Counted from the first letter of the stretch, positions 35,525 through 45,927 are shown. The stretch: 64,000 bases of DNA from Ardenticatenaceae bacterium (GCA_020634245.1 JACKCC010000007.1:1-64000); one strand, 5' to 3'. The notes: generated by a model from the sequence alone, not told the origin. Made by a program: numbers and translations.

Positions 35525-37304
35525 AACCCGGCATTCTTTTTGCGATTCCAAGGGGTCTTGTACTTGTCATGCTGAACCCGTTCGGCCTCGCTCAGGGCAG
35601 GCTGAAGTGAAGCATCCCAGAGGCGAGGGGATTCTTCGCTCCGCTCAGAATGACAAAACCCCACAGGATCCGAAAGACCCTCTTTTTTCTAACCGGGTTG
35701 GTTTGGTTCTGTGGCTCGTGGCGGCCGGCTTGTTGGCCGCCTGCCAAAAGGTCGATCATGCCATCACAACGGCTGCGTTTGAGGTAGCAGTTTCAAGCCC
35801 GACGCCGATTGTTCAGGTTGCAGTTACCCAACCACCTTTGCTGCCAACAAATACTCCCCCTAACCCGGCAACGGCCACTTCGACCTTGCTCAATGCAGGT
35901 GTACCCGAATCAACCGAATCGAAAATCGACTTATTAGCCCTCAAAGCGACACACACCCCATCACCTACCGCCACGCCCACGCCTGGCCCCGACGTTGTTC
36001 TCATCACCGACGAACCCATTTTTGTGGGCGGCGACGTGCGTTTACAGGGCTGGTCGCCGAACGGCCGTTACCTGGCTTACTTTGAATACACCGAAGAACA
36101 GCTCGCCGCAAGTCCGGTTGATATTCCCGGCACGGCTCAGGGGACGTTCACCTTTTACGACGCCGTGACCGAGCAAAAATGTCAGCGTTATGCGCTGGAC
36201 GGCCGTTTCCCCTACGAAGGACCAGAATACGGCTTTCGTTTCACCTGGCTGGCCAACGGCGACCTGCTCATCTTCACCGAAGATGGCCAGGCCATTCAGA
36301 CGAATGATCCTTGCGGCCAGGAAGAAAATCTGACGGCGTTTTTCCCGGAACCTATTCGAAGCGTCGGCTTTTATCTGAATGATCAACTACTGCTGCTTAC
36401 CGGCACGTCGGCCTACTGGCTCTACAACGTCGAAAATCACAACATTTACCCCATCGCGGAGATAACACCCGACTTGTTTAACAATCTGGTACCATCGCCA
36501 GGGGGAACCTACATCGGCGTGACACTGGCCGGAAATTATGCCGGTAATCGTTCGCCTATTGGCGGGACACGCGTCGTCGATGTAGTTACCGGGCAAATCG
36601 TCGCCCGATACGATTGGGAACCGGCCAACGCCCTGGACGGCACGTTTGGTGGTCCGGTCTGGCTAAATGAGAATGAGATGATCATTACATTCAGCCTGGA
36701 TAAGGGGCCATTTTTTATGACTGTGGATGGCGAGGTACGGCCGTTACTCCCCTTCTTTGGTCTAGAATTTACAGGTGAGCCGTTCCTGCCCTACGCCGAC
36801 GTGTACGTGGAACCGGACAGCGGCCACTACCACATTTTGCTGACGGATTGGGGCTGGAGTGAGGAGAAAATGCCGCCGCAAGTTTACCATTCCGACACGG
36901 ACTTGGTAGAAACACTCGAGAACCTGGAAGGCGACGTTTTTCTAATGCCTGGGGGAATCATGGAGAATCCTCGTGAAGACAGCACCTATTTGATCCGTTC
37001 TATAACCGACGTTGGCGCTGCGTGGGAACGGCCGTTACCCTGCGCACCGCCCTGGCAAATCCCCGATTCCACCTATTTCACCCGCACGCCAGGCTCAAAC
37101 TGCATAGATATTTTCGCCTGGCCGGATTGTGAGCGGATGGCGGCTTTCCAGTTAGATTGGGCGGCCGAAGACGGGAGCTATTTGAATGCCGGCTTATCGC
37201 CAGACAATCATTGGTTGGTAATCGTTCCTGTTAATAAACACGGCCGGGGCCAGGCGCTTTTTGTAATCCCGTTGCCTGAAATGGAAGAAGGAAGCTCGTC
37301 ATGA
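35508..37304 (+). pseudogene. Propeller lipoprotein gene with start disrupted by a repeat (cluster gene 3)
   Basis: The downstream frame encodes a lipoprotein: VLWLVAAGLLAAC with linker NTPPNPATATST and a propeller (LQGWSPNGRYLAYFEY). The open frame back to ATG 35508 has a 60-residue basic N-terminus before the signal peptide, which is not a normal secretion signal. A start with correct spacing (GAGG then 7 nt, ATG 35521, ATGA overlap with the previous stop) opens a different frame, MKPGILFAIPRG..., that stops at 35608-35610. A dispersed repeat lies between. The gene may be silenced, or read from an internal start. Mature domain otherwise intact. Confidence 0.65.
35564..35656. repeat. Dispersed TTGTCATGCTGA...TCAGAATGACAA repeat
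   Basis: The imperfect inverted ends TTGTCATGCTGA and CTCAGAATGACAA flank GTTCGGCCTCGCTCAGGGC and ATTCTTCGCTCCGCTCAG. Sequences of this pattern are a familiar repeat of many environmental bacterial genomes. Here it sits in the signal-peptide region of a lipoprotein gene. Confidence 0.65.
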
Positions 37305-38989
37305 AACAAATACTTTCGGCACTGTTCATTTTGTTGTTTTTGGCAGCGTGTGTCCAGGAATCGCCGGATTATGGAGTGATGGTAGCCGTTGCCACCCCCA
37401 CGCCAACCATGACTCAAACGGTAACGGCCGTGCCCTCACCAACACCCATCGCCCAAACACCAACCCCTCGCCCCACCCGAACGCCGCGCCCAACGCCAAC
37501 CCCATATCCAACCGAACTTCCCACTGCCACTCAACCGCCTCCGTTAGACGTGGCCGGGTTGGTACAGCAGTTGGCGTTTGAAAGCGTGGAGGGGGTGAAC
37601 GGCCGTGCTCTCTCCCAACTGCACGTGAGTGAATATGGACTACGCCATCAATCATACTGCGAATATGGCCCTTATCGCTGGCTCGACGATAACCACTTGA
37701 TGCTTTTCCCAATAACAAGTTACACTGACCATTACGGAATCTCCACGATGGGCCAGGTAACTCAGCCTATTGTTGTCAGCCTGGATGGCGCTACGCCCTG
37801 GATAACTGACATTTTGCCAACAGACCGATGCGACTTATCACTCTGGTCTGATTCTTTGCAGCGAGTGATTGAAGCCAGTGACAGTCGGGTGCGTTTACGG
37901 GATTTACAGGGCAGCGTCACCAACACATTCGAGGGGCAAATGCCCCTGTTTCTGGCTCCTAGCGGTCGCCGCCTGTTGGCCCAACTAACCTGGATTGACT
38001 TAGAAACTGGCGAGAGCGTAATCTTGGAAAGAGACGGCCGTCTAAAATTTATGCGTCCGGCATGGACGACTGATGAACGACGCTTTTTTGAATGTTGTTT
38101 TGACTATGGCGACGCAACGACGGGGGAATATTGGCGGCGGGAGTATGGCCTGACTGATTTTTATGTTTCTGGTGTTGGCGTGGGGCCAGAATTTATCGGC
38201 ACCGAATCATTTTGGGTTGCTGATGAAACGCGAGTAATCGTTCCTCCCGCTGCAGTGGATTTTCGTCGCGAAGGACTGCAACGCTCGATTCTTCCGTTAA
38301 TTGACCCGATAACCCTGACTTATGAAGATATTTTAGAGCGCCTGGATTTACCGGATACGATCGTCAATTGTTTTCCTCATATTGCACCTGACGGAAATCG
38401 TTTTTGGCTGGACTGTGCTGAAATGATAAACAATCGTGTTGCTCCCTATTATCCACTCTCTTACCTGGTGACGCTGCCATCTTTTGATACTATTACCACC
38501 ACCGGCAGCATTGATTTTCGTGGCTGGTCGGCCGATTCTCGTTTTTTGGCCTATGTTGAACTTACAGACCCCGAATCTTACACCGGCACAACCTGGTTGA
38601 TGGATACCAGCGGCAATCGCCAGCTAATCGCCGACGAAGCAGCACAGTTGGCCGATTGGCATGGCGTTGAATCTCTCGTCGCGCTCCGATTTAGCGATAA
38701 ACAGCGCGTCCAGTTTGTCCAGGCGGAAACCAGAGCCAGCCGAGTTGTTGTCTTGGATGCGCCGGTTGTGGGTGTGGCCTGGCAGCCGGAGGATGATGGC
38801 GTGGTGTTGTGGGATGAAAACGGCCGTATCTGGTGGCTGCCCAATCCATTCGACCCATCATCCGAACCGGAGCCGCTCACCCCGCCTTTGCCCGACGTCC
38901 ATTCCGTGCGCTGGTCGCCCGATGGAAACCGGCTGGCTTTCGTCAGCGAAACAAACCTTTACGTCGTTTCCCTGGACAGGAATAGATGA
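37301..38989 (+). CDS. Lipoprotein with proline/threonine linker and propeller (cluster gene 4)
   Basis: A 562-residue protein starting MKQILSALFILLFLAAC with the lipobox at Cys17. An extreme PTPTPRPTRTPRP-type linker follows (30-80). The remainder is beta-rich, with repeated WSxD/SPDG segments: RWSPDGNRLAFVSE and FRGWSADSRFLAYVE. It overlaps the previous gene by 4 nt (ATGA), showing an operon. Function unknown. Confidence 0.82.
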   Translation: MKQILSALFILLFLAACVQESPDYGVMVAVATPTPTMTQTVTAVPSPTPIAQTPTPRPTRTPRPTPTPYPTELPTATQPPPLDVAGLVQQLAFESVEGVNGRALSQLHVSEYGLRHQSYCEYGPYRWLDDNHLMLFPITSYTDHYGISTMGQVTQPIVVSLDGATPWITDILPTDRCDLSLWSDSLQRVIEASDSRVRLRDLQGSVTNTFEGQMPLFLAPSGRRLLAQLTWIDLETGESVILERDGRLKFMRPAWTTDERRFFECCFDYGDATTGEYWRREYGLTDFYVSGVGVGPEFIGTESFWVADETRVIVPPAAVDFRREGLQRSILPLIDPITLTYEDILERLDLPDTIVNCFPHIAPDGNRFWLDCAEMINNRVAPYYPLSYLVTLPSFDTITTTGSIDFRGWSADSRFLAYVELTDPESYTGTTWLMDTSGNRQLIADEAAQLADWHGVESLVALRFSDKQRVQFVQAETRASRVVVLDAPVVGVAWQPEDDGVVLWDENGRIWWLPNPFDPSSEPEPLTPPLPDVHSVRWSPDGNRLAFVSETNLYVVSLDRNR

Positions 38990-39058
38990 TCTGTCAAAAA
39001 CGGAACCTTTTGTAGTAAGTCTTCGTCTTGTAGGCAGATCGTCTTTGAGGAGGATAGG

Positions 39059-40552
39059 ATGAAGCACATCCCAATCTTATTGTTTATTCTTTTACTGGCA
39101 GCCTGTACTCCGTCCTTGCCCGCCACGTTGCCAGAAGCCACAGCAACGCCCAACGCCGCCATTTTGCGAGACGCCCAACAGTACGCCGACGATATGGGCG
39201 TTACGCTAGAAGAAGCGCTGGCCCGCCTGAACGTACAAAACGATGAGGCCATCAGCGCCCTACAAAACCAACTGCAAGCCAACGAAGCCGACACTTTCGC
39301 CGGATTGTGGTTGCAGCACGAGCCGGAATTCCGCGTTGTCGTCGCCTTTACCCGCGATGGCCAAAAAACAATCCGCAAATACGTGGCCGACGACAGCGAA
39401 CTGGCCCAACTGATCGAAGTGCGGCAGGCGCAGTATACCTACGCCCAACTCGAAGCAGACCAGCAAGAAGCTTTTCGCATTCTGAACGCACTGGATATGC
39501 CCGCTGCTGGCGGCATCATGGTCATGGAAAATCGCGTTGTGATTGACATTACCGACCGGGCTGTATTTGAAGAGGCGCTGGCCGCAGCTGATGTCGCCCT
39601 GCCGGAAAGCGTCGTCGTCAACGCCGTCTACAACCCGGTTGGCGAGAATCCGCCCTTTGCCATCACACCGGTTCCTGGCGTGTTTATGCCCCAACTGAAG
39701 CAGCGCGATGCTGCTTTTATGGAAGCGCTGCTCATTGGCGAACTGGTCGTTGATAATGGCTGCTTGCGTGTTCATGATATTTACACCGATGAACAGACGC
39801 TCGTCATCTGGCAGGCCGATTATTACCTGACCGATCACGATGGCATTTTGGAGATTTTGGATGAGACGGGCACAGTCGTGGCGCGAGTTGGCGAGATGGT
39901 CTACCTGGGCGGCGGCGAACAGCGCACCCTGGACGACGCCGAACTACGCCAGCCGGTTCCGGAAAATTGCAGCAGCGGTCCTTACTGGCGCATGGGAACG
40001 TTTTTGCCCGAAGAATACATTCCCAACGTCACAGCCGATTTACCTACGCCGACGCCGCTTGATGACGAATGGCAAACATACACAATTGCCGATTTCAATC
40101 TGACATTCACCTACCCGGCAGTATGGTTTGTCCATGAAGCGGGCAAAGCGCTCCAGATTACGCCAAATGCCCAGCCAACCTGGTCTTCCTATTTCAACCC
40201 CGATGAGCCGCACGGCGGGCCGACGTTTGACTTACTGTACAACCTCAACCGCCAAATGGGGCCGACACCGTTAGCCGAAGTAGAAAATCTGCTGCAAGGC
40301 TACGACGCTGGCATTGAGCCGATTGCACTGGCAGCGCCGCTGGCCGACCGGTCGGATGTGGTGATGGGCATCTATCGTTTTGTGGTGGATGAGGATGAGA
40401 TGGTTTTGTTGGTGGGAACGGCCGTTAACCCCATCCTCAGCAGCCCACAAATGGTCATCGCCATGACCGGGTTGGTCAAACCGGATGAATTGGCCGCGAT
40501 GCAGCCTATCTTTGAGAAAATATTACGCAGTCTGCGGCTGGTTTCAGAATAA
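39059..40552 (+). CDS. Lipoprotein with prodomain-like and PsbP-like parts (cluster gene 5)
   Basis: A 497-residue protein with signal ILLFILLLAAC (Cys16). Residues ~35-190 resemble the pro-region fold of secreted S1-type proteases: QYADDMGVTLEEALARLNVQ, TFAGLWLQHEPEFRVVVAFT. No catalytic triad follows. Residues ~340-495 resemble a PsbP/DUF1795-type beta-rich domain (YTIADFNLTFTYPAVWFV). The 69-bp gap before it contains GGAGGATAGG, the ribosome binding site. Function unknown. Confidence 0.78.
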   Translation: MKHIPILLFILLLAACTPSLPATLPEATATPNAAILRDAQQYADDMGVTLEEALARLNVQNDEAISALQNQLQANEADTFAGLWLQHEPEFRVVVAFTRDGQKTIRKYVADDSELAQLIEVRQAQYTYAQLEADQQEAFRILNALDMPAAGGIMVMENRVVIDITDRAVFEEALAAADVALPESVVVNAVYNPVGENPPFAITPVPGVFMPQLKQRDAAFMEALLIGELVVDNGCLRVHDIYTDEQTLVIWQADYYLTDHDGILEILDETGTVVARVGEMVYLGGGEQRTLDDAELRQPVPENCSSGPYWRMGTFLPEEYIPNVTADLPTPTPLDDEWQTYTIADFNLTFTYPAVWFVHEAGKALQITPNAQPTWSSYFNPDEPHGGPTFDLLYNLNRQMGPTPLAEVENLLQGYDAGIEPIALAAPLADRSDVVMGIYRFVVDEDEMVLLVGTAVNPILSSPQMVIAMTGLVKPDELAAMQPIFEKILRSLRLVSE

Positions 40553-40569
40553 AATCAGCGGAGGATGAA

Positions 40570-42156
40570 ATGAGTAAGTTGAGACGATGGCTTTGGTTAT
40601 TTTTCTGTTTGTTTTGCGGATTGAGCGCCTGCCAAAGCGGGGTTGGACTGCCTGACGAGGCAACGGCCGTTCCCCCTACTACACCCCCCGAAATGCGCGT
40701 CGTCACCGAGTTTTCCTACGCTATTGAACCGCGCGAGGAGATGATCAAAACGGCCGATGCCATCTTTGCCGGCCGTGTGACTGACATTTCGTCCACTCAA
40801 TATAACCAGGATAGCGGCGAATATTGGGAACAGACAACTGAAGAAGGGGGGTTGGAAACAACGCATACAGCGCAGCCCGTTTTCACTATCGAATTGACAG
40901 TAGATGAGATTTTGGTTGATGAAGTGGGGTTGGGAGAAACGGCCGTTCTCACCCAGGTCGGTGACAGCCCATTGGATGGAAACAACGACTGGTCAATCCA
41001 GATTGGCGACGACATCATCGCCTTCGTCGTCCAACGCGAAACTGCCTGGTGGGATGGCCAGCCGGTTCGGGCCATACCGTATGAGGACGGATTTTCCTTT
41101 GAAGTTGGCCGTCGTGATGTATTGCGTTTTGCCAACGCGCCCCACGACACCTACTTGCTGCGGCAGGCGGACGGCCGTTACGCTTCCCTCCCTGGCGCCT
41201 ATGAATCCTGGCCGCCCCTGACGCCAAACGAACTGGCCCACGAAATCGCCTTGTTCCGGCCCGTGCTGCTTGATGGTGAAATTGCGCTAGAAATAACCAC
41301 GCCTGAACCCAGTCCTACGCCCGCCATTTGCACCCCCTTGCCTGAAGGAATGACCTTTACCGTGACGCCGATTTCGGATACGGCCGTGACCCTGGAACTG
41401 ACCGGTTTGCAGCCCGGCGAATCCTTGCACTTCATCTTTTCTTGGCAAGGCGGCACCGAAACATCTGAGATTGAGTTGTATGACCTGCCGCCAGTGGGAA
41501 GTGACGGCCGTTTCACCGACACCATCAATTTACAGCCAGCAGAAGCCGGGGCACACACCTGGCAAATCAAAGCGATTCACACCCGCGGCGTGGCTTGTAC
41601 CGAAATTACGCTGCCAGAAGAGACAACGGCCCCCCTCACCCCACAAGTTATTTGCCCCGATCCCCAAATGGACGACATGGTAGGCACACTGGTCGAAAAC
41701 GAGAGCAACACCATCTACACCAACCCTGTTTTGGGAGTCGAACTGACCTCAACCGACAAGCTCTGCATTCACGAACCGGATTATCTTTTTGACAGCTACG
41801 GATTTACGTTATCTGATCCGGAAATTTGGGAAGGCGTCCTGATGAACGTGGATTGGCTGTACCAGATCACACCCGACCAATTGGAAGCTTATATCCAGCA
41901 AACCATTGACAGTTACCCCGAATTGGCGGTTAACCGCGACACAATCACCATCAATGGGATTGAAGGCATTATGCTTTGGCCGCTTCCCGGCACCGATGCG
42001 ACAACCCAAATCTTCCTCGCTGCCAACGAACGGCCGTACCGCCTAATTTTCTGGAGCGCACCGCTGGATGAACAAGCCCAAACGTTACTGGATGGGTTAC
42101 ATTTTGTCGAGCCAACCCAATCATTAGAATCTTTGGATTTACCTGAAGCGAGGTGA
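40570..42156 (+). CDS. Lipoprotein of unknown function (cluster gene 6)
   Basis: A 528-residue protein. Signal MSKLRRWLWLFFCLFCGLSAC, lipobox LSAC, then a short linker TAVPPTTPPE. Residues ~55-230 include ADAIFAGRVTDISS and an Ig-like beta region; ~245-360 are a second beta domain; a C-terminal PsbP-like part follows (NPVLGVELTSTDKLCIHEPDYL). A 17-bp gap to the previous gene holds GCGGAGG, the ribosome binding site. No function can be given. Confidence 0.78.
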   Translation: MSKLRRWLWLFFCLFCGLSACQSGVGLPDEATAVPPTTPPEMRVVTEFSYAIEPREEMIKTADAIFAGRVTDISSTQYNQDSGEYWEQTTEEGGLETTHTAQPVFTIELTVDEILVDEVGLGETAVLTQVGDSPLDGNNDWSIQIGDDIIAFVVQRETAWWDGQPVRAIPYEDGFSFEVGRRDVLRFANAPHDTYLLRQADGRYASLPGAYESWPPLTPNELAHEIALFRPVLLDGEIALEITTPEPSPTPAICTPLPEGMTFTVTPISDTAVTLELTGLQPGESLHFIFSWQGGTETSEIELYDLPPVGSDGRFTDTINLQPAEAGAHTWQIKAIHTRGVACTEITLPEETTAPLTPQVICPDPQMDDMVGTLVENESNTIYTNPVLGVELTSTDKLCIHEPDYLFDSYGFTLSDPEIWEGVLMNVDWLYQITPDQLEAYIQQTIDSYPELAVNRDTITINGIEGIMLWPLPGTDATTQIFLAANERPYRLIFWSAPLDEQAQTLLDGLHFVEPTQSLESLDLPEAR

Positions 42157-42159
42157 ACT

Positions 42160-43755
42160 ATGTCACGTTGGTTACTTTTTTCACTTGTCTGGTTTATGTT
42201 GGTCAGCGCTGCCTGCACAGCCGAAATCGCCCCGCCGGAACCAACTGCTGATTTAGCACTGGCCGTCACGGCAACGGCCGTACCGACCGACACTCTTTCC
42301 CCCACTTTGTCAGCTACAGCTGCGGCTACAGCCGCCATCACAGCCACAGCAACGGCCGTGCCCATCCCTTCGCTGCCGCCGATGCCCCTGCCGCCCACAC
42401 CCACGCCAGAACATATCGCCCAGACGGCTACTGGAGCCATCATCCTCTTCGCCCGCGACCGTGATTTGTGGCGGGTTGACCTGGATGGCAACGAGCAGCA
42501 GCTTTCCTTCAACCAACTACTGCCACAGAATAACGGCGAATTGTGGCGGAGCGGCCCGCCCGTCGTCTCGCCGGACGGCCGTTACCTGGCCCTCTGGCCC
42601 TCCGGCAGCCTGATCATCCTCGACATCTTCAACCCCGACCAAATCAGGCCAGTAGACGTTGTTGCTCCGGCGGCCGTCGCCTGGTCGCCCGATTCTCGCC
42701 AACTGGCCTACCTTGACCCGGACGCCGGGCGCGGCCTTTTCATTTATGACCTGGACAGCGACCAATCACGGCCGTTATTCAGCGACAGTCAGGATGGGGC
42801 GCGGATTGCCAGCCTGGCCTGGTCGCCCGATGCCCGCTACCTGGGATTCGCCTGCTGCTTCCTCCCCGCCGATGAACGGAGTCAGGTGCAGCAGATCGAA
42901 ATCAGCAGCGGCCAGATGCAAACCGTCGGCGAGATCGAGGCCACCATCGGCGGAGAGATACCGCTCCTCTGCTGGCCAACTGTGGATAAATTGGTCGTCA
43001 ACCATGACGGCCAGCAATGTCTGCCGCCCGGCCCCAATCGCTACAATGTCACGTCGGAATATGAGAACTTCCAGGCCCAACTCCAGCCGCCGCCGGACGA
43101 TCCGGATTGGCAAACCGGCAGCCTGCTCGTCGTTACCGAAATTGAGAGCGGCACGGGGGCCTGGCAGCGCCTGATTGCCGGCCCGAAGTCCACCCTGGTC
43201 TACTGGCTGCCCGGCGACAGCCTCATCGTCGGCAGCCGCGAGTCAGGCGCTGAGTCGCCCATTTTGCGTGTACCCGCCCATGGTCAGGGCGATTTGGAAA
43301 CGATCGTCGCCGAGGGCGCTTTGCTTGGCCTGGTTCAACAATGGGAAACGCAAGATCAGTATGGCTACACCTCAGTTCCCCTGGTCGAACCATTGGCAAC
43401 GGCCGAACAAGCCATCGCTACCTTCCTCCTCTACGACCAAATGATGGCCGAATGGGAACGGCCGTGGACGGCTGAAACGCTCGTCAATGAACCAGAAAGG
43501 ATCACCCTGCGCTCATTTCCTAATCGCTCCGCCCAGGTCATGGCTGCGGGTGGGGATGATTGGGTTCCCGACGAGATGGACGTCGATCTGGGCATGGTTT
43601 GGGAGATTACCATTCAAGGCCGGGCACGGGTGTACATGCCTTCACCTGTTGAGGGCGGCGACACAACCGTGTACAGTAGTGTCACCTATGTGATTTCGGC
43701 ACGCACCGGCAGCCTGCTCTCCGTCAGCGCCCGCGATCCCATTGACAACGAATAA
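42160..43755 (+). CDS. Lipoprotein with TolB/PD40-like propeller (cluster gene 7)
   Basis: A 531-residue protein. Signal MSRWLLFSLVWFMLVSAAC with lipobox SAAC, then a TATA/AATAAI/ATAVPIP linker, partly made of ACGGCCGT repeats. Blades: VVSPDGRYLALWPSG, AWSPDSRQLAYLDPD, AWSPDARYLGFACC. The C-terminal ~130 residues form another domain (IATFLLYDQMMAEWERPWT). Three bases separate it from the previous gene. A binding role outside the cytoplasm is inferred. Confidence 0.82.
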   Translation: MSRWLLFSLVWFMLVSAACTAEIAPPEPTADLALAVTATAVPTDTLSPTLSATAAATAAITATATAVPIPSLPPMPLPPTPTPEHIAQTATGAIILFARDRDLWRVDLDGNEQQLSFNQLLPQNNGELWRSGPPVVSPDGRYLALWPSGSLIILDIFNPDQIRPVDVVAPAAVAWSPDSRQLAYLDPDAGRGLFIYDLDSDQSRPLFSDSQDGARIASLAWSPDARYLGFACCFLPADERSQVQQIEISSGQMQTVGEIEATIGGEIPLLCWPTVDKLVVNHDGQQCLPPGPNRYNVTSEYENFQAQLQPPPDDPDWQTGSLLVVTEIESGTGAWQRLIAGPKSTLVYWLPGDSLIVGSRESGAESPILRVPAHGQGDLETIVAEGALLGLVQQWETQDQYGYTSVPLVEPLATAEQAIATFLLYDQMMAEWERPWTAETLVNEPERITLRSFPNRSAQVMAAGGDDWVPDEMDVDLGMVWEITIQGRARVYMPSPVEGGDTTVYSSVTYVISARTGSLLSVSARDPIDNE

Positions 43756-43768
43756 GGAGTTCTGTTTC

Positions 43769-45733
43769 ATGTCCCGACACATTTTTTTGATAATTGGCCT
43801 GGTTTTGCTGACGCTGGTAAGTTGTACAACGGTTGAGCCAACGGCCGTTCCCAGCATCCCCACCACCGTCATCACTGTTGTCGCCACACCGACTTTGGCT
43901 CCCGTTCAACCCACAAACACGACCGAACCTACAGCCGTACCTGCCGCCGCGCCCACAGCCACCCAACTGCCACCACCAACGGCCGTACCCAACGCCAACA
44001 CTGATGACCTGCTGGCCCTCGTCCAGGCTGGTCTATCGGCCAATGCGTTTGATGGACTAGCCGTTTTGCCCTTGTACGCGCCGTGGAGTGAACGGCCGTT
44101 GTGGGCCGTCCACAGCACCGGATTCCGCAATTACGACCTCAATCCCGTCCCCAGCCACTTTATCGCCATCTACACCTACGAAAACGGCCGTTGGATCGAG
44201 TTGGCCCGGCAAAATCTAAATCCCGAAAACGATGAAACGATAGCTTCCCCCGACATCCTGCCCGAAGGAACCGTAACCCAGGTCGGGATCGATCCCGCTT
44301 ACGTCTGGCTGGCGGTCGATGGCGGGGTCGGCGCCCATGGCGGCGCGTTTGAACTCCTGCGCTTCGATGGCACAGCCCTGCACATCGAAGTCACCGGCAG
44401 CAGCGCCAGCCCCGGCGTCGGCTACCTGGAAGACTTAAACAAAGACGGCACACCAGACCTGATTTTGCGCCAGCACGAAGCCTACGTCTTTTGCTACGCT
44501 TGCGGCGTCCGTTACCTCTACTTTCAGGTCTTTACCTGGGATGCAACTAACCAGCAAATGGTCGAAGTGAGCATTCAGCCCATGTTGATGGGCCAGCAGG
44601 GCCATCCGGCACGCCAGCCCACCAATCGCGCCGTCGAACTGGCCAACGCAGGTCTGTGGGCTGACGCATTAGCCCAAATTGATGAAGCCCAGCGCATCGC
44701 TGCCACAACGACCGAACCCACCGACACCTACACCCTGGAATGGGACACTGCCCTCATCCACCTCTACTACGATGCCTGGCAGGCGGAACTAGATCACACG
44801 CCATATCCGTTGCTCTCTCGTGTCTTTTTTGGCGATTATGCCGGGGCGTTGGCCATCATGCGCCCCTACAGCCACGAGCAAATCTTCAGCGCCGGCACGC
44901 CGCTTATCAAAGGTACGATGGCGGAAGGCTACGAAGCATGGGTAGGACAGTACATCCTGGATCAAACTAATGGAGCTATCGCTGCTGAACCTGATTTGGC
45001 AGCCGCTTACTACCTGCGCGCCTGGGCCAATTTCCTACTCAATCCGGCCAATTCCCAAATTCAATCTGATCTGGAACAGGCCAAAACGCTGGAACCGAAT
45101 GAACCGTTGTTTGGGAACACGGCCGTTCCCTCAGTCAACCGCATCCAATTCGCTCCTGGCGCCACTTCCGCCACTATTAACAGCCAGGTTCCCGCCGAGG
45201 GTACGGCCGTTTACGTCTTAGGTGCATCTGCCGACCAAATCATGACTATAGACCTGTTCACAGATGATATCGACATGTACCTGGATGTAAAAGACAGCAC
45301 AGGCAGCTGGCTTGACGGCCAGATCACCACCACCATGTGGCAGGGCAACCTGCCCCAAACAGGCGATTACGTCATCCGCCTCCTCGGTGGCCATCCCTAC
45401 GCCGATTTCACCCTGCGCGTCACCATCCCCAGCCGCATCCAATTCGCGCTGGGCACTACTTCCACCACCGTCCAGGGCGATTTGGCAGCCTACGAATCCG
45501 ATGATTACATCCTGGGCGCCCAAGCCGGTCAAACCATGACCGTCAACATCACATCACCCAACAACAATGTCCTGCTAACCATTGTTGGAGCCGATGGCGT
45601 GCCATTGACCAACGGTCTCATGTCCGGCGCATCAGAATGGCAAGGCCAACTGCCGGCAACCCAAGATTACATCATCCGCGCTTTGGGAACCGAACAGCCA
45701 GCCGCCTACACGCTGGATGTGTCAATAAAATAG
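43769..45733 (+). CDS. Lipoprotein with TPR-like and two PPC-like domains (cluster gene 8)
   Basis: A 654-residue protein starting MSRHIFLIIGLVLLTLVSC; AAGGAG about 8 nt before ATG 43769 and the lipobox LVSC support it over the track-like upstream start at 43742. A PTAVP-rich linker follows. Residues ~75-290 form a VCBS-like beta domain (LEDLNKDGTPDLILRQ), then TPR-like helices (ANAGLWADALAQIDEAQRI, LAAAYYLRAWANFLL). Two tandem copies of a bacterial pre-peptidase-like domain end it: RIQFAPGATSATINSQ and RIQFALGTTSTTVQGD, each about 110 residues. Function unknown. Confidence 0.8.
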   Translation: MSRHIFLIIGLVLLTLVSCTTVEPTAVPSIPTTVITVVATPTLAPVQPTNTTEPTAVPAAAPTATQLPPPTAVPNANTDDLLALVQAGLSANAFDGLAVLPLYAPWSERPLWAVHSTGFRNYDLNPVPSHFIAIYTYENGRWIELARQNLNPENDETIASPDILPEGTVTQVGIDPAYVWLAVDGGVGAHGGAFELLRFDGTALHIEVTGSSASPGVGYLEDLNKDGTPDLILRQHEAYVFCYACGVRYLYFQVFTWDATNQQMVEVSIQPMLMGQQGHPARQPTNRAVELANAGLWADALAQIDEAQRIAATTTEPTDTYTLEWDTALIHLYYDAWQAELDHTPYPLLSRVFFGDYAGALAIMRPYSHEQIFSAGTPLIKGTMAEGYEAWVGQYILDQTNGAIAAEPDLAAAYYLRAWANFLLNPANSQIQSDLEQAKTLEPNEPLFGNTAVPSVNRIQFAPGATSATINSQVPAEGTAVYVLGASADQIMTIDLFTDDIDMYLDVKDSTGSWLDGQITTTMWQGNLPQTGDYVIRLLGGHPYADFTLRVTIPSRIQFALGTTSTTVQGDLAAYESDDYILGAQAGQTMTVNITSPNNNVLLTIVGADGVPLTNGLMSGASEWQGQLPATQDYIIRALGTEQPAAYTLDVSIK

Positions 45734-45769
45734 GATTGGGGTTGTTAGATTTTTGTGACCATTGCTTAT

Positions 45770-45815
45770 AACGTCATGCGCCAGGTATAACACTTCCACA
45801 ATGACGCATGACGTT
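45770..45815. repeat. Inverted repeat AACGTCATGCG/CGCATGACGTT
   Basis: Perfect 11-bp arms (45770-45780 and 45805-45815) followed by a further TATGACGCATGAAAC. It is related to the repeat upstream of fbp (14452-14484). Intergenic, between the lipoprotein cluster and the infC promoter. Confidence 0.6.
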
Positions 45816-45868
45816 ATGACGCATGAAACAAAATAAATTCTATGGATTTTTCTAGCAGTGAAATTTGG

Positions 45869-45897
45869 TTGACGTACCTCTGGGCTTGTGCTATTAT
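45869..45897 (+). promoter_or_regulatory. Sigma-70 type promoter of the infC-rpmI-rplT operon
   Basis: TTGACG (45869-45874), 17-bp spacer, TATTAT (45892-45897). Predicted start about 45904 gives an ~87-nt leader before infC. Confidence 0.85.
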
Positions 45898-45906
45898 TTT
45901 GGTGCT

Positions 45907-45927
45907 ATCCGGTCTTATTGGCCGGAT
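45907..45927 (+). promoter_or_regulatory. Leader hairpin upstream of infC
   Basis: ATCCGGTC and GGCCGGAT form a near-perfect stem over TTATT at the very 5' end of the predicted transcript. Operons of this type are often controlled by IF3 and L20; the hairpin may be part of that control or stabilise the leader. Confidence 0.5.
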
